A stretch of 52,025 bases of DNA from positions 1-52,025 of the forward strand of contig WTGN01000041.1 in NCBI GenBank assembly GCA_011523545.1, read 5' to 3'. The stretch comes from Chloroflexota bacterium. Lineage in GTDB: Bacteria; Chloroflexota; Anaerolineae; Aggregatilineales; Phototrophicaceae. Of this stretch, positions 1 through 7,933 are shown piece by piece. Position 1 is the stretch's first letter; every line of letters begins with the position of its first letter. Under the pieces are notes generated by a model. It had not been told where the DNA came from and made no database searches. It saw only the letters and a list, made by a program, of their open reading frames with translations. A program made the translations under genes and the position numbers.

Positions 1-33
1 GGGGGTGGGGTTGGCTGCCCGCTACGAAAACAG

Positions 34-54
34 GGGTGACTTGGTGAGTCGCCC
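34..54. repeat. short intergenic palindrome (GGGCGA family)
   Basis: An 8-bp stem (one G-T pair) around a 5-nt loop, ending AGTCGCCC. It is the first member of a hairpin family found throughout the window and lies 47 nt upstream of the first gene. Confidence 0.6.
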
Positions 55-100
55 ACTTGGCAGCATGACTGGCTTTATTTCCCTGAGAAGGAGGTCCCAA

Positions 101-1162
101 GTGGAAAAACTACGCGTAGGCATCATCGGCTGCGGCCAGATCGCCCAGATCATGCATCTGCCCTACCTGAAGGAACTGCCGCAATTTGAAATCGCGGCCG
201 TCTGCGATATCTCGCCCAAAGTCGTGAATACGGTCGGTGAATGGTACGGCGTCGGGCAGCGCTACGTCAATTATGAAGATTTGATCGCCCAGCCCGATAT
301 TGATATCGTCGCCGTCTTGACGATGGATCATGGCGATATCGCCGAGGCGGCCGCCGAAGCCGGCAAACATCTGCTGGTGGAGAAGCCCTTCTGCTTCGAC
401 CCGGCCGAGGGTTATCGCGTTTTGAGCGCGGTCGAGCGCAGCGGCGTCAAGCTGATTGTCGGCTACATGAAACGCTACGACCCCGGCTATCTCTATGGCA
501 TGGAGCGCATGAAGGCGATGGAAGATGTACGGCTGATCCGCGTTCATGACTTCGCCGGTGACTTCGGCGTGCATGAACCGCTGTACACCCTGGTCGCGGG
601 CGATGACATCGCGCCGAATGTATTGGACGCAGGCGCGGCCGCGCTCGCCGCCAAGTCAGAAGCGGCTTTGGGCGAAAGCCACGCCCATTTGGCCGGCCTC
701 TACAACATGCTGCTGATGCTATCCAGCCACGATCTGACCATCCTGCGCGGCGCATTCGGCGCGCCCGAGGGCGTCCTTTACAGCGACGCCATCTCGCCCA
801 CAGAAATCCTCTCCGTGCTGGATTATGGAGGCCAGCGGCGCTGCGTCTTCGAGGCCGGCGTCTGGCCCGAATATCTCTGGTGGGACGAGCAGCTGACCGC
901 CTACGGAAAACACGAGACCATCAGCATCGCCTTCCCCAACCCTTATGTCAAATACGCGCCCACCACAGTCACGATCCAGGCAAATGAGGATGGCTCGCCG
1001 ATGCGCAAGGTCGTGCCCGCTTCGCATGAAGAAGCGTTCCGATTGGAATGGCTGCACTTTTACGACTGCATTCGCGAGGATTTGCCCGTGCGCACCAACG
1101 GCGCTGACGCCAATGCCGATGTCGAGCTGGCCGTCGAGATGATCCGCGCCATCCGCGTCTGA
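101..1162 (+). CDS. Gfo/Idh/MocA family oxidoreductase
   Basis: Predicted NAD(P)-dependent cytoplasmic oxidoreductase acting on a sugar, inositol or related polyol. The start is GTG at 101: a textbook AAGGAGG at 88-94 lies 6 nt upstream, and the protein then opens directly with the Rossmann strand and GxGxxA loop (GIIGCGQIA, residues 7-15). The family's EKP motif, whose lysine is the usual catalytic or cofactor-binding residue, is near residue 94 (VEKPFCF). The length of 353 residues is normal. The in-frame extension back to position 5 reads through a palindromic repeat and is unlikely to be translated. The TGA stop overlaps the next gene's ATG by one base, so this opens an eight-gene operon. 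Family assignment is certain; the substrate is unknown. Confidence 0.9.
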   Translation: MEKLRVGIIGCGQIAQIMHLPYLKELPQFEIAAVCDISPKVVNTVGEWYGVGQRYVNYEDLIAQPDIDIVAVLTMDHGDIAEAAAEAGKHLLVEKPFCFDPAEGYRVLSAVERSGVKLIVGYMKRYDPGYLYGMERMKAMEDVRLIRVHDFAGDFGVHEPLYTLVAGDDIAPNVLDAGAAALAAKSEAALGESHAHLAGLYNMLLMLSSHDLTILRGAFGAPEGVLYSDAISPTEILSVLDYGGQRRCVFEAGVWPEYLWWDEQLTAYGKHETISIAFPNPYVKYAPTTVTIQANEDGSPMRKVVPASHEEAFRLEWLHFYDCIREDLPVRTNGADANADVELAVEMIRAIRV

Positions 1163-2178
1163 TGACCCAGGAAATCGCCATAATTGGCGGGCTCTTTAAC
1201 GCTTTCCTCTGGGGAAGCTGGGCTGTCGTCCTCAAAAAGCTGGGGAATTATCCCCTGGACGCCTTCTTTCTGGGGCTCTACATTTTCTCCTTCGTCTTGG
1301 TGTGGATGATCGCATCGCTCGCGCAGGGCGAGGGGCTGTTCGACGAGATGGCGCAAGTCTGGCGCGAGAGGCCCGCGGTCATCATCATCGCGCTGGCCGC
1401 CGGCGGGACCTTTGTCATCGGCGTGCGCATTACAATGGCCGTATTTACCGCGGTAGGCTTGTCGGTGACCGCGCCGATACAGACCTTTATGAGCCTGATC
1501 CTCGGCACATCGCTCGCCGCGCTCGTCGGCGGCACGCCGGCGTCGCTCGCCCCGCCCGACCTGATGATCGCCTGCCTGCTTTTGTTCGCCGCCGCCATGG
1601 CGACCGTCTGGGCGCGGATCGTTCGCGACCGCTCGCTTTTCGAGGCGGCTCCCTCTCAATTGCGCGACGACGCCGGCGAATCCAGCAAACGCCTGATCGC
1701 CAAGAACATGGCGCTAGTCGGCTTGGCATCGGCGATCATCACCGCCTACCCGCTCGGTCTTGCCTACTCGCTGCAAACGCCGACAAACGACTTCGGGTTG
1801 ACGCCGCTCGCCTGCATGACTGTTCTTGTTACCGGTTCGCTCCTTGGCGCGCTGTTGACATCGGGCGCTGTATTGACTAAACGCCGCCAGTGGTCGCTGC
1901 TTATCCGCGCCGGCTGGGAGATGCATCGCTATTCGCTGATCGCCGCGGTCGCGCATTACGGCGGCAATATCATCAACGCCTACGCCACCGGCGCGCTGAC
2001 CGCCGCTGTATCTTGGCCCATCAGCTCAACTTCTCATCTCTGGACTTATTTGTGGGGCTTGGCGACGGGCGAGTTTAGGGGCGCGCCACGGCGGTCATTT
2101 CTCTTGCTTGCCGCCGGCGGCGCGCTCTACCTCGCCGGCATTCTATACTTGCGTTGGGCGCTGCTGCGCTCGCCATAA
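1162..2178 (+). CDS. DMT-superfamily sugar permease (RhaT/GRP-like)
   Basis: A 338-residue integral membrane protein with about ten hydrophobic segments in the drug/metabolite transporter pattern. The first helix (IIGGLFNAFLWGSWAVV) and the glycine/asparagine-rich segment near residues 255-290 (AHYGGNIINAYATGAL, PISSTSHLWTYLWG) resemble the glucose/ribose porter and RhaT branches, so proton- or sodium-coupled uptake of a sugar-like substrate is the best guess. ATG overlaps the preceding TGA. Its place inside a catabolic operon suggests it imports the operon's substrate. The specificity cannot be read from the sequence. Confidence 0.75.
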   Translation: MTQEIAIIGGLFNAFLWGSWAVVLKKLGNYPLDAFFLGLYIFSFVLVWMIASLAQGEGLFDEMAQVWRERPAVIIIALAAGGTFVIGVRITMAVFTAVGLSVTAPIQTFMSLILGTSLAALVGGTPASLAPPDLMIACLLLFAAAMATVWARIVRDRSLFEAAPSQLRDDAGESSKRLIAKNMALVGLASAIITAYPLGLAYSLQTPTNDFGLTPLACMTVLVTGSLLGALLTSGAVLTKRRQWSLLIRAGWEMHRYSLIAAVAHYGGNIINAYATGALTAAVSWPISSTSHLWTYLWGLATGEFRGAPRRSFLLLAAGGALYLAGILYLRWALLRSP

Positions 2179-2201
2179 TTCAGACTCGAGGAGGCGAAAC
2201 C

Positions 2202-2573
2202 ATGAAGCTCATAAGAAAAGCGGAACGCGACGAGCAGGTTAATGCCTATGTGTCCCCTGGCGCGTCACAGCTGGAGCGTATGATGCCGGCGCAGACGGCC
2301 GGCGGCGTGACGGTGGCGCTGGTGCATTTCCAGGACGGCGCCGTCACCCATTGGCATACCCATCCCGGCGAGCAGGTGCTTCTCGTCACCGAGGGCCGCT
2401 GCCGCTTTGGCAATGAAGCGGGCGACGGCGGCATCGCCGAAACCGGCGACCTCATTCATTTCCCGCCGGGCGAAAAACACTGGCACGGCGCCCTTGAAGG
2501 CGCGAGCATGACGCACATGAGCATCACCACGGTCGGCGGCCCCAACTGGATGGAGCCGGTGGCTGGAGAATAA
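2202..2573 (+). CDS. cupin-domain protein
   Basis: A single-domain cupin of 123 residues. Motif 1 holds H50, H52, H54 and E57 (THWHTHPGEQ) and motif 2 ends in PPGEKHWHG with H93 and H95, a complete metal-binding set. The start is ATG 2202, 7 nt after GAGGAGG (2188-2194); the longer frame overlaps the permease. Small cupins of this kind serve as dioxygenases, isomerases or sensors, and none can be preferred here. The next gene begins one base after its stop, so it is translated as part of the operon. Confidence 0.85.
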   Translation: MKLIRKAERDEQVNAYVSPGASQLERMMPAQTAGGVTVALVHFQDGAVTHWHTHPGEQVLLVTEGRCRFGNEAGDGGIAETGDLIHFPPGEKHWHGALEGASMTHMSITTVGGPNWMEPVAGE

Positions 2574-2574
2574 T

Positions 2575-3426
2575 ATGCGAGTCGCCGTCACCGGAGGGAG
2601 CGGGCTGGCCGGGTTCGCCGCCGTCGAGCGCCTGCTGGACGCGGGCCACGCTGTCATCAGCATCGACCGGGTGCCGCCGCCGCAAGCGACAACGGAATAC
2701 CGCCTGGTCGACTGTCAGGATCTGGGTCAAGTCTATGGCGCTTGCCGCGGCGTGGACGCGATCCTGCACCTGGCCGCCATCCCGCGCCCCGTCCACCATA
2801 GTCCCGACGAAGTCTTCCGTACCAATATCATGGCGACCTTCAACATCTTTGAAGCGGCCGCGGTCCTGGAAATCCCGCGCGTCGTCTATGTCAGCAGCAT
2901 GTCAGTAACTGGCCTGCCCTTCTCTTACAGGCCGGTGCAACTGGCCTATCTGCCCATTGACGAGGCGCACCCGCATGCGCCCCAAGACGCCTACGCCCTC
3001 TCGAAGACTCTGGGCGAGGATATCGCGGCGGCTTTCGTCCGGCGGATGGCGGGCGCGCTATCGGCGGTCAGCCTGCGCTTCCCCTGGATCCATACGCCCG
3101 AGAGCTTCGAGTCCACGCTAAGGCCGCTGCAGGATGACCCGGCCGGCGGCGCGACCAACCTCTGGGGCTACATCGATACGCGCGATGTGGCGCGCGCTTG
3201 CCAGCTCGCCCTTGAAGCCGATATCCGTGGCCACGAAGCCTTTTACGCCAGCGCGCGCAACAGCTTTATGAAGACCGACAGTGTAACTCTCGCCCAGGCT
3301 TATTACCCAGAAGTCAAATTAAAATCGACGCTGGCGGGCAATGCGTCGCTCTTCGACTGCTCCAAAGCGGCGGCGGCGCTCGGCTTCCAACCGCTGTACG
3401 ACTGGGAGGATTATCAATGGAGTTAA
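2575..3426 (+). CDS. NAD-dependent epimerase/dehydratase (extended SDR)
   Basis: A 283-residue extended short-chain dehydrogenase. The glycine-rich NAD motif TGGSGLAGF is at residues 6-14, the active-site serine is around 107-108 (YVSSMS), and the YxxxK pair is Y140/K144 (YALSK). The N-terminal half is the Rossmann fold, and the C-terminal half (WGYIDTRDVARACQ) is the substrate lobe. It probably oxidises, epimerises or dehydrates a sugar-like intermediate. The 3' end overlaps the next gene by 10 nt. There is a typical family member at 18473 and another at 42144, so this genome uses the fold repeatedly. Confidence 0.88.
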   Translation: MRVAVTGGSGLAGFAAVERLLDAGHAVISIDRVPPPQATTEYRLVDCQDLGQVYGACRGVDAILHLAAIPRPVHHSPDEVFRTNIMATFNIFEAAAVLEIPRVVYVSSMSVTGLPFSYRPVQLAYLPIDEAHPHAPQDAYALSKTLGEDIAAAFVRRMAGALSAVSLRFPWIHTPESFESTLRPLQDDPAGGATNLWGYIDTRDVARACQLALEADIRGHEAFYASARNSFMKTDSVTLAQAYYPEVKLKSTLAGNASLFDCSKAAAALGFQPLYDWEDYQWS

Positions 3427-3986
3427 TCCGCATCCGCACCATCGTCGACATCATCCACAGTGAAGGCTTTCGCCCCTTGGCCCAACCGCTGACCAAAGCG
3501 GCGGCCGGCGCGCTGATCAAGAACCCCTGTGCCGGGGCTTACATCGAAGACCTTGGCGAACTCTATGACATTGGCGCTGAGCTGGGCAAATTGCTGGGCG
3601 AGCGGGCGGTCACGCAGTTGAATGGCGAGCCGCAGAGTTATGGCAAGGCGGCCATCGTCGGCATCGATGGCGAACTGGAACATGCCGCCGCCCTGCTGCA
3701 TCCGGCATTGGGCGCGCCCCTGCGCGAAGCAGTCGGCGGCGGGCGGGCGATAATCCCGTCAGCGAAAAAGATGGGCGGGCCCGGCACAAGCATTGATGTG
3801 CCCCTGCACCACAAAGACGCGATGCTGGTCCGCTCTCATTTTGACGCCATGGAGTTTCGCCTGCATGACGCGCCGGCGCCGGGAGAAATCGTCGTCATCG
3901 TCGCGGTGACTGACGGCGGCCGGCCACATGCGCGCATCGGTGGGCTGGGCGCTGCTGATATCATAGGTGAAGATGGCCTGCGCTGA
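3417..3986 (+). CDS. AA_synth family protein (DUF1185)
   Basis: This 189-residue protein matches the pattern of Pfam AA_synth (DUF1185): an N-terminal IRTIVDIIHSEG, a central NPCAGAYIEDL and YGKAAIVG, and a C-terminal KKMGGPGTSID then VAVTDGGRPHARIGG. The biochemical role of this family is not established despite its name. I recall its members being found next to amidohydrolases and isochorismatase-like amidases, and both follow here. It is soluble, with no signal peptide. The start lies inside the preceding epimerase gene (10-nt overlap), implying translational coupling. Assignment rests on remembered family sequence, not on a search. Confidence 0.75.
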   Translation: MELIRIRTIVDIIHSEGFRPLAQPLTKAAAGALIKNPCAGAYIEDLGELYDIGAELGKLLGERAVTQLNGEPQSYGKAAIVGIDGELEHAAALLHPALGAPLREAVGGGRAIIPSAKKMGGPGTSIDVPLHHKDAMLVRSHFDAMEFRLHDAPAPGEIVVIVAVTDGGRPHARIGGLGAADIIGEDGLR

Positions 3987-4024
3987 ATCAAGGGCGCGGC
4001 ACGCGAAGGCAGGAGGCCGATAGC

Positions 4025-4660
4025 ATGAGCGCAACCCGGAACTCATTTTCGGAGAAGCAATCGCAGCACCAGCGAGACATATTCGCCGATTTCAACCCGG
4101 CCAGCAGCGCCATCCTCGTCGTGGATATGCTGAACGATTTCTTCAAAGACGGCGGCGCTATGGTGCTGGAAGGCGGCGCGGCGCTCTATGAACCGCATCA
4201 ACGGCTGCTGGCGGCGGCGCGGGCCGCGGGCTTGCCGGTGCTCTGGCTCAACCAGAGTCTGCCGCCCGATGACAGCCTCTTTGAAATGCGGGTCGTGCAC
4301 TGCCTGGCCGGGTCATGGGGCGCGCAGGTCGTTGACGAACTGCCAGTCGCCGCCCAAGACATCATCATCCCCAAACGGCGCTACAGCGGCTTCTTCCAGA
4401 CCACGCTCGATCTGAACTTGCGCGAACGCGGCATCGATACCGTCATCGTCACCGGCGTCGTCACCAATATCTGCGTGCGCTCGACCGTGCACGACGCCTT
4501 CTTCCTGCGCTACAAAGTCCTGGTGCCGGAAGACCTGGTGATGGCGACCAGCCCGCAAGCGCAAGCGGTGACACTCTATGACATCGACACCCACTACGGA
4601 GACGTGACCAAGCTCGCTGACCTGCTGGAGGCGCTGGAGGCGAAAGGAGCGGGCGCTTGA
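4025..4660 (+). CDS. isochorismatase-fold cysteine hydrolase
   Basis: A 211-residue member of the isochorismatase/nicotinamidase superfamily with an intact catalytic triad: D34 (VVDMLNDF), K117 (IIPKRRYSGF) and C150 (VTNICVRSTV). The nucleophilic cysteine and the VRST turn resemble N-carbamoyl amidases and ureidoacrylate or biuret hydrolases more than true isochorismatases, so hydrolysis of an amide or carbamoyl bond is likely. AGGAGG at 4011-4016 sets the ATG at 4025. Its TGA overlaps the ATG of the following amidohydrolase. It is a cytoplasmic enzyme. The operon context supports a role in opening or trimming an amide-containing metabolite. Confidence 0.85.
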   Translation: MSATRNSFSEKQSQHQRDIFADFNPASSAILVVDMLNDFFKDGGAMVLEGGAALYEPHQRLLAAARAAGLPVLWLNQSLPPDDSLFEMRVVHCLAGSWGAQVVDELPVAAQDIIIPKRRYSGFFQTTLDLNLRERGIDTVIVTGVVTNICVRSTVHDAFFLRYKVLVPEDLVMATSPQAQAVTLYDIDTHYGDVTKLADLLEALEAKGAGA

Positions 4661-5817
4661 TGTCCTCGCTGCTGATTCACAACATCGGCCAAATCGTCTC
4701 CGGCGATTATGAGAACCCGATCCTGGCTGGCGATTCGATTCTTGCGCGCGACGGGCGCATCGCGGCCATCGGCGGCGGGCTCAGGGCGGGCGACGGCGCA
4801 ACCGTCATTGACGCCAAGGGCGCGACCGTGACGCCCGGCCTCATTGATTCGCACGCGCATCCCGTCATCGGTGATTACAGCCCGCGCCAAAACAGCGTCG
4901 ATTTTATCGCGTCTTGCGTGCACGGCGGCGTCACCCGCATGATATCCGCTGGCGAAGTGCACATGCCCGGCCGGCCCACCGGCGCCATCGGCACCAAGGC
5001 CATGGCCATCGTCGGCGCGCAAGCCTGGCGCAATTTCCGCCCCGGCGGCATGAAGGTGCTGGGAGGCGGGCTGCTCTTGCAGGCGGGCTTGACCGAAGCC
5101 GACTTCGCGGAGATGGCGGCGGCCGGCGTCAAACATCTCGGCGAGGTCGGGCTGGGCGGTTATCACGATTGGGAGCGCATTGCGGAAATGGTGCGCTGGG
5201 CCAAAGGCTGCGGCATGACGGTCATGATGCACATCGGCGGCGCATCCATACCGGGCAGCGATGCCATCGGCGCCGAGCAAGCGATCAAGGTGCAGCCGCA
5301 TATCGCTTCGCATCTCAACGGCGGGCCAACCGCGCCGGCGCCGGCCGATATCAAGCGGATCATCGCCGAAACCGACGCCGCCCTCGAAATCATTCAATGC
5401 GGCAACGCCGCCATCATCCCGCGCATCCTCGAGCTCGCTCGACAGCAAGACGCGCTGGACCGGGTCATCATCGGCACCGACATGCCCTCCGGCACCGGCG
5501 TTATTCCCCTGGGCATTCTGCGCACCATCGCCTGGGTCAGCGCCATGGGCGACATCCCGCCGGCCCAGGCCATCGCCATGGCCACCGGCAACACCGCGGC
5601 GCTCTACAATTTCCCGGCCGGGCGCATCGAAGCCGGTAAGGAAGCCGACCTGGTCATCATGGACGCGCCGATTGGTAGCGCCGCCGCCGACGCGCTGGAG
5701 ACGCTGCAAATCGGCGATACGCCCGGCATATCCGGCGTGATCATCGATGGCGAGCTGGTCGCCCGGCCTAGCCGCAACACACCACCGGCCAGGCGCCAAC
5801 TGGAGATTGGGCCATGA
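4660..5817 (+). CDS. enamidase-like amidohydrolase
   Basis: A 385-residue metal-dependent amidohydrolase. The N-terminal beta-sandwich strand is followed by the metal motif H65-A-H67 (LIDSHAHP), then probable barrel ligands in EVGLGGYHD, MMHIGG and the strand-8 aspartate in IIGTDMPSG. The C-terminus (ATGNTAALYNFPAGRIEAGKEADLVIMD) is typical. The overall pattern, with HMPGRPTG and GGGLLLQAGLTEADF, recalls enamidase, which hydrolyses the ring amide of 6-oxo-tetrahydronicotinate, rather than hydantoinase or imidazolonepropionase. I chose ATG 4660, which overlaps the upstream TGA; a TTG one codon earlier is possible. Its ATGA overlap with the next gene continues the operon. Confidence 0.78.
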   Translation: MSSLLIHNIGQIVSGDYENPILAGDSILARDGRIAAIGGGLRAGDGATVIDAKGATVTPGLIDSHAHPVIGDYSPRQNSVDFIASCVHGGVTRMISAGEVHMPGRPTGAIGTKAMAIVGAQAWRNFRPGGMKVLGGGLLLQAGLTEADFAEMAAAGVKHLGEVGLGGYHDWERIAEMVRWAKGCGMTVMMHIGGASIPGSDAIGAEQAIKVQPHIASHLNGGPTAPAPADIKRIIAETDAALEIIQCGNAAIIPRILELARQQDALDRVIIGTDMPSGTGVIPLGILRTIAWVSAMGDIPPAQAIAMATGNTAALYNFPAGRIEAGKEADLVIMDAPIGSAAADALETLQIGDTPGISGVIIDGELVARPSRNTPPARRQLEIGP

Positions 5818-6617
5818 AGCGATTCGCTGGCAACGTCGCGTTGATCACCGGCGGCGCGGGCGCTCTGGGGCGGGCGAGCGCGCTGCGATTTGCCGCGGAA
5901 GGGGCAAGCGTCGTCATCGCCGATTTGGATGAGGAAGGCGCGCAAGCGGTCGCCGCTGAAATTGGCGCTAAAGCCATCGCCGTCCGCGCTGATGTAACCA
6001 GCCCGGAAGATTGCGCGGCAATGGTGAAAGCGGCGCAGGACAGTTTCGGAAGCCTGGACGTCGTCTTCGCCAATGCCGGCATCGGCGGCGAAAAGGTCGA
6101 GTTTGTGCACATGCCGATGGAAGAGTGGGACCGCGTCATGGCCGTCAACTTGCGCGGCCTGGCGCTCAGCTGCAAGGCGGCCCTGCCCGCCATGATCGAC
6201 GGTGGTGGCGGGTCCATCGTCTTGATGGGCTCCTCGACCGGCGGCTGGGACAGCATCCTCGGTTCCGGGCCCTATATGACAAGCAAGGAAGCGGTCAATG
6301 CGATGGCGCGCAACCTCGCCCTGGAGTTGGCGCGTTATCGCATCCGCGTGAACGCTGTCTGCCCCGGCATCATCGAGACGCCACTCAGCTTTTGTCAAGG
6401 GGCCGACGACCCGGCCGCCTGGGCGAAGTTCTTCGCGCGCTTTGCCGAGCGCATTCCCTTGCGCCGCGTCGGCCAGCCGGAAGATGTCGCGGCGACAGTC
6501 GCTTTCCTCGCCTCCGATGACGCGCGACATATCACCGGCGCTTCCCTGCTGATTGATGGCGGACAAACGCTCCAAAGCTGGAGCAATGCCCCGGACTCCA
6601 TGTATCCCTCGGACTGA
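5814..6617 (+). CDS. short-chain dehydrogenase (classical SDR)
   Basis: A 267-residue classical SDR with TGGAGALG at residues 12-19, NAG at 87-89, a catalytic Ser at 140-141, and Y154/K158 (YMTSK). The acidic residue after the second strand (IADLD) favours NAD(H). The C-terminal ITGASLLIDGGQ is canonical. It is probably a cytoplasmic alcohol/ketone oxidoreductase acting on a product of the preceding hydrolases. Its ATG overlaps the stop of the amidohydrolase. It is the last gene of the operon and is followed 70 nt later by a hairpin and T-rich stretch. Confidence 0.9.
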   Translation: MKRFAGNVALITGGAGALGRASALRFAAEGASVVIADLDEEGAQAVAAEIGAKAIAVRADVTSPEDCAAMVKAAQDSFGSLDVVFANAGIGGEKVEFVHMPMEEWDRVMAVNLRGLALSCKAALPAMIDGGGGSIVLMGSSTGGWDSILGSGPYMTSKEAVNAMARNLALELARYRIRVNAVCPGIIETPLSFCQGADDPAAWAKFFARFAERIPLRRVGQPEDVAATVAFLASDDARHITGASLLIDGGQTLQSWSNAPDSMYPSD

Positions 6618-6687
6618 GCAGTAGCGCTAAGAAAGTTACAGTGCTGCTTGCCCATGTAACATTCGTCAAAGCCCGAACTTTCGTACC

Positions 6688-6716
6688 GGCGAGCCGGTGG
6701 CTCGCCTACTTTTCTT
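6688..6716 (+). terminator. hairpin terminator after the first operon
   Basis: A perfect 8-bp stem (GGCGAGCC/GGCTCGCC) with a 3-nt loop, followed by TACTTTTCTTT. It lies between two convergent genes and is T-rich only on the + side, so it should stop the 101-6617 operon. The stem belongs to the window-wide palindrome family. Confidence 0.6.
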
Positions 6717-6743
6717 TGGGAATTACAAGCTGTTTTCGCTTGA

Positions 6744-7763
6744 CTAACTTGGAATTAGCGAAACATCGCGCGGGTCAATGTCGACCGGCGCGCCCACCCG
6801 GTCCGATAGGAAGGCGGCGTCGATGACCGCCTGCGCCAGCAAACCGGCGACGCCCGACACCGGCGGTGGCTCACCACGGCTCAGCGCCCGCAAGAAAGCA
6901 TCCAGCTCGGCCTGGAAGCTGTCGATTGGCGCGAGCGCGCTGCGTTCGATCCAGCGCCGGGTCGCCGCTACCAGATTGCCGGCACGGTCGCCGGCGACAT
7001 AACCCGCTTCGCCGACGATCTGAAAAAGAATATCGTCCGATGTCGCGACCGCCGGATAATCCGGCCCGACCCAGCCGCCGTGAATCGACGCCAGCGCGCC
7101 GTCGTCATAAGCGATCTGCAGAAAGACCTTGTCCTCGCCTTTGAAACCCAGCGCGTGGTCGAGGCGCGCCTTGACCTGCCGCGGCGGCCGCCCCAGCAGC
7201 CAATTCGAGAGGTCGATGGCATGCACGATGTTGTCGCGGGCGGCGCCGAAATCGGTGTACCACTTGCGCTCGGGCGGCGGCGTCTGTTGGAAATAACTGA
7301 AAATGGCATAGAGTGGATTCCCGATGTCGCCCGCTTCGATCATGCGCTTGGCGCGCGCGAAAACAGCCTCATAGCGCATCTTGAAGCCCATACCCAGCGC
7401 GACGCCCGCCTCATGCGCCGCCCGGCACATAGCCCGCCCCTGCTGCAAATTCTCCGCCAGCGGTTTCTCGCAAAAGATCGGGATTCGATGCGCTGCCGCC
7501 GCCATGACCGCCTCATGATGAAAGGGCGTCGGCGAGCAAACACAGAGCAGGTCGAGCGCCTCCCGCGCCAGCATCTCCTCCACATCGCCATAGGTCGCCG
7601 CGCCACTGATCGCCGCAACTTGCTGCGCCCGCTCCAGCAGCGGATCGGCGACGGCCGTCACCCGCGCGCCCAGCCCGCGCAGGCGCTGCGCATATTGCCG
7701 CCCGACCAAGCCGCAGCCGACGATGCCGATTCGCATATCATTGTGCCTGCTCATCGTAGCCAT
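6744..7763 (-). CDS. Gfo/Idh/MocA family oxidoreductase
   Basis: An NAD(P)-dependent oxidoreductase of up to 339 residues. The Rossmann motif GIVGCGLVG starts at residue 13, the EKP lysine is in IFCEKPLAE, and the C-terminal alpha/beta sheet domain contains DNIVHAIDLSNWLLG. Three in-frame ATGs compete: 7763, 7754 and 7736. The last begins right at the first strand (MRIGIVG) and may be the true start. The gene lies downstream of the Opp-type importer on the same strand, but a 130-bp inverted-repeat element (7775-7908) separates them, so co-transcription is uncertain. Substrate is unknown, with a sugar or inositol derivative expected. Confidence 0.88.
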   Translation of the reverse strand: MATMSRHNDMRIGIVGCGLVGRQYAQRLRGLGARVTAVADPLLERAQQVAAISGAATYGDVEEMLAREALDLLCVCSPTPFHHEAVMAAAAHRIPIFCEKPLAENLQQGRAMCRAAHEAGVALGMGFKMRYEAVFARAKRMIEAGDIGNPLYAIFSYFQQTPPPERKWYTDFGAARDNIVHAIDLSNWLLGRPPRQVKARLDHALGFKGEDKVFLQIAYDDGALASIHGGWVGPDYPAVATSDDILFQIVGEAGYVAGDRAGNLVAATRRWIERSALAPIDSFQAELDAFLRALSRGEPPPVSGVAGLLAQAVIDAAFLSDRVGAPVDIDPRDVSLIPS

Positions 7764-7774
7764 CGTTCGCCTTT

Positions 7775-7908
7775 TACCACCGAGTACACCGAGGGAAACG
7801 AGGTCACCGAGAGGCGCTGTCTATCTCTCCTGCATTTCACTGGCATGCCAAGTGCAGAATGTCACGTTTTTCTCGGTGATCTCTTAAATCTCGGTGTCCT
7901 CGGTGGTT
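7775..7908. mobile_element. MITE-like inverted-repeat element
   Basis: The left end ACCACCGAGTACACCGAG (7776-7793) and right end (7890-7907) are inverted copies matching at 17 of 18 positions. A second, inner pair (7800-7811 and 7872-7883) matches at 11 of 12. Between them is a near-palindromic core around CACTGGCATGCCAAGTG. The ends are homologous to those of the GxxExxY element at 49448-49961, with the same spacing between outer and inner repeats to within one base. There is no room for a gene. It looks like a non-autonomous or deleted relative able to fold into one long hairpin. Confidence 0.7.
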
Positions 7909-7933
7909 GAAACATGATTTCACGCTGCCTCAG

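Noticed and set aside
7775..7908. A CRISPR-like or tandem repeat because of recurring CACCGAG units
   Set aside because: The units form two nested inverted pairs with no regular spacers; an inverted-repeat element explains them better.
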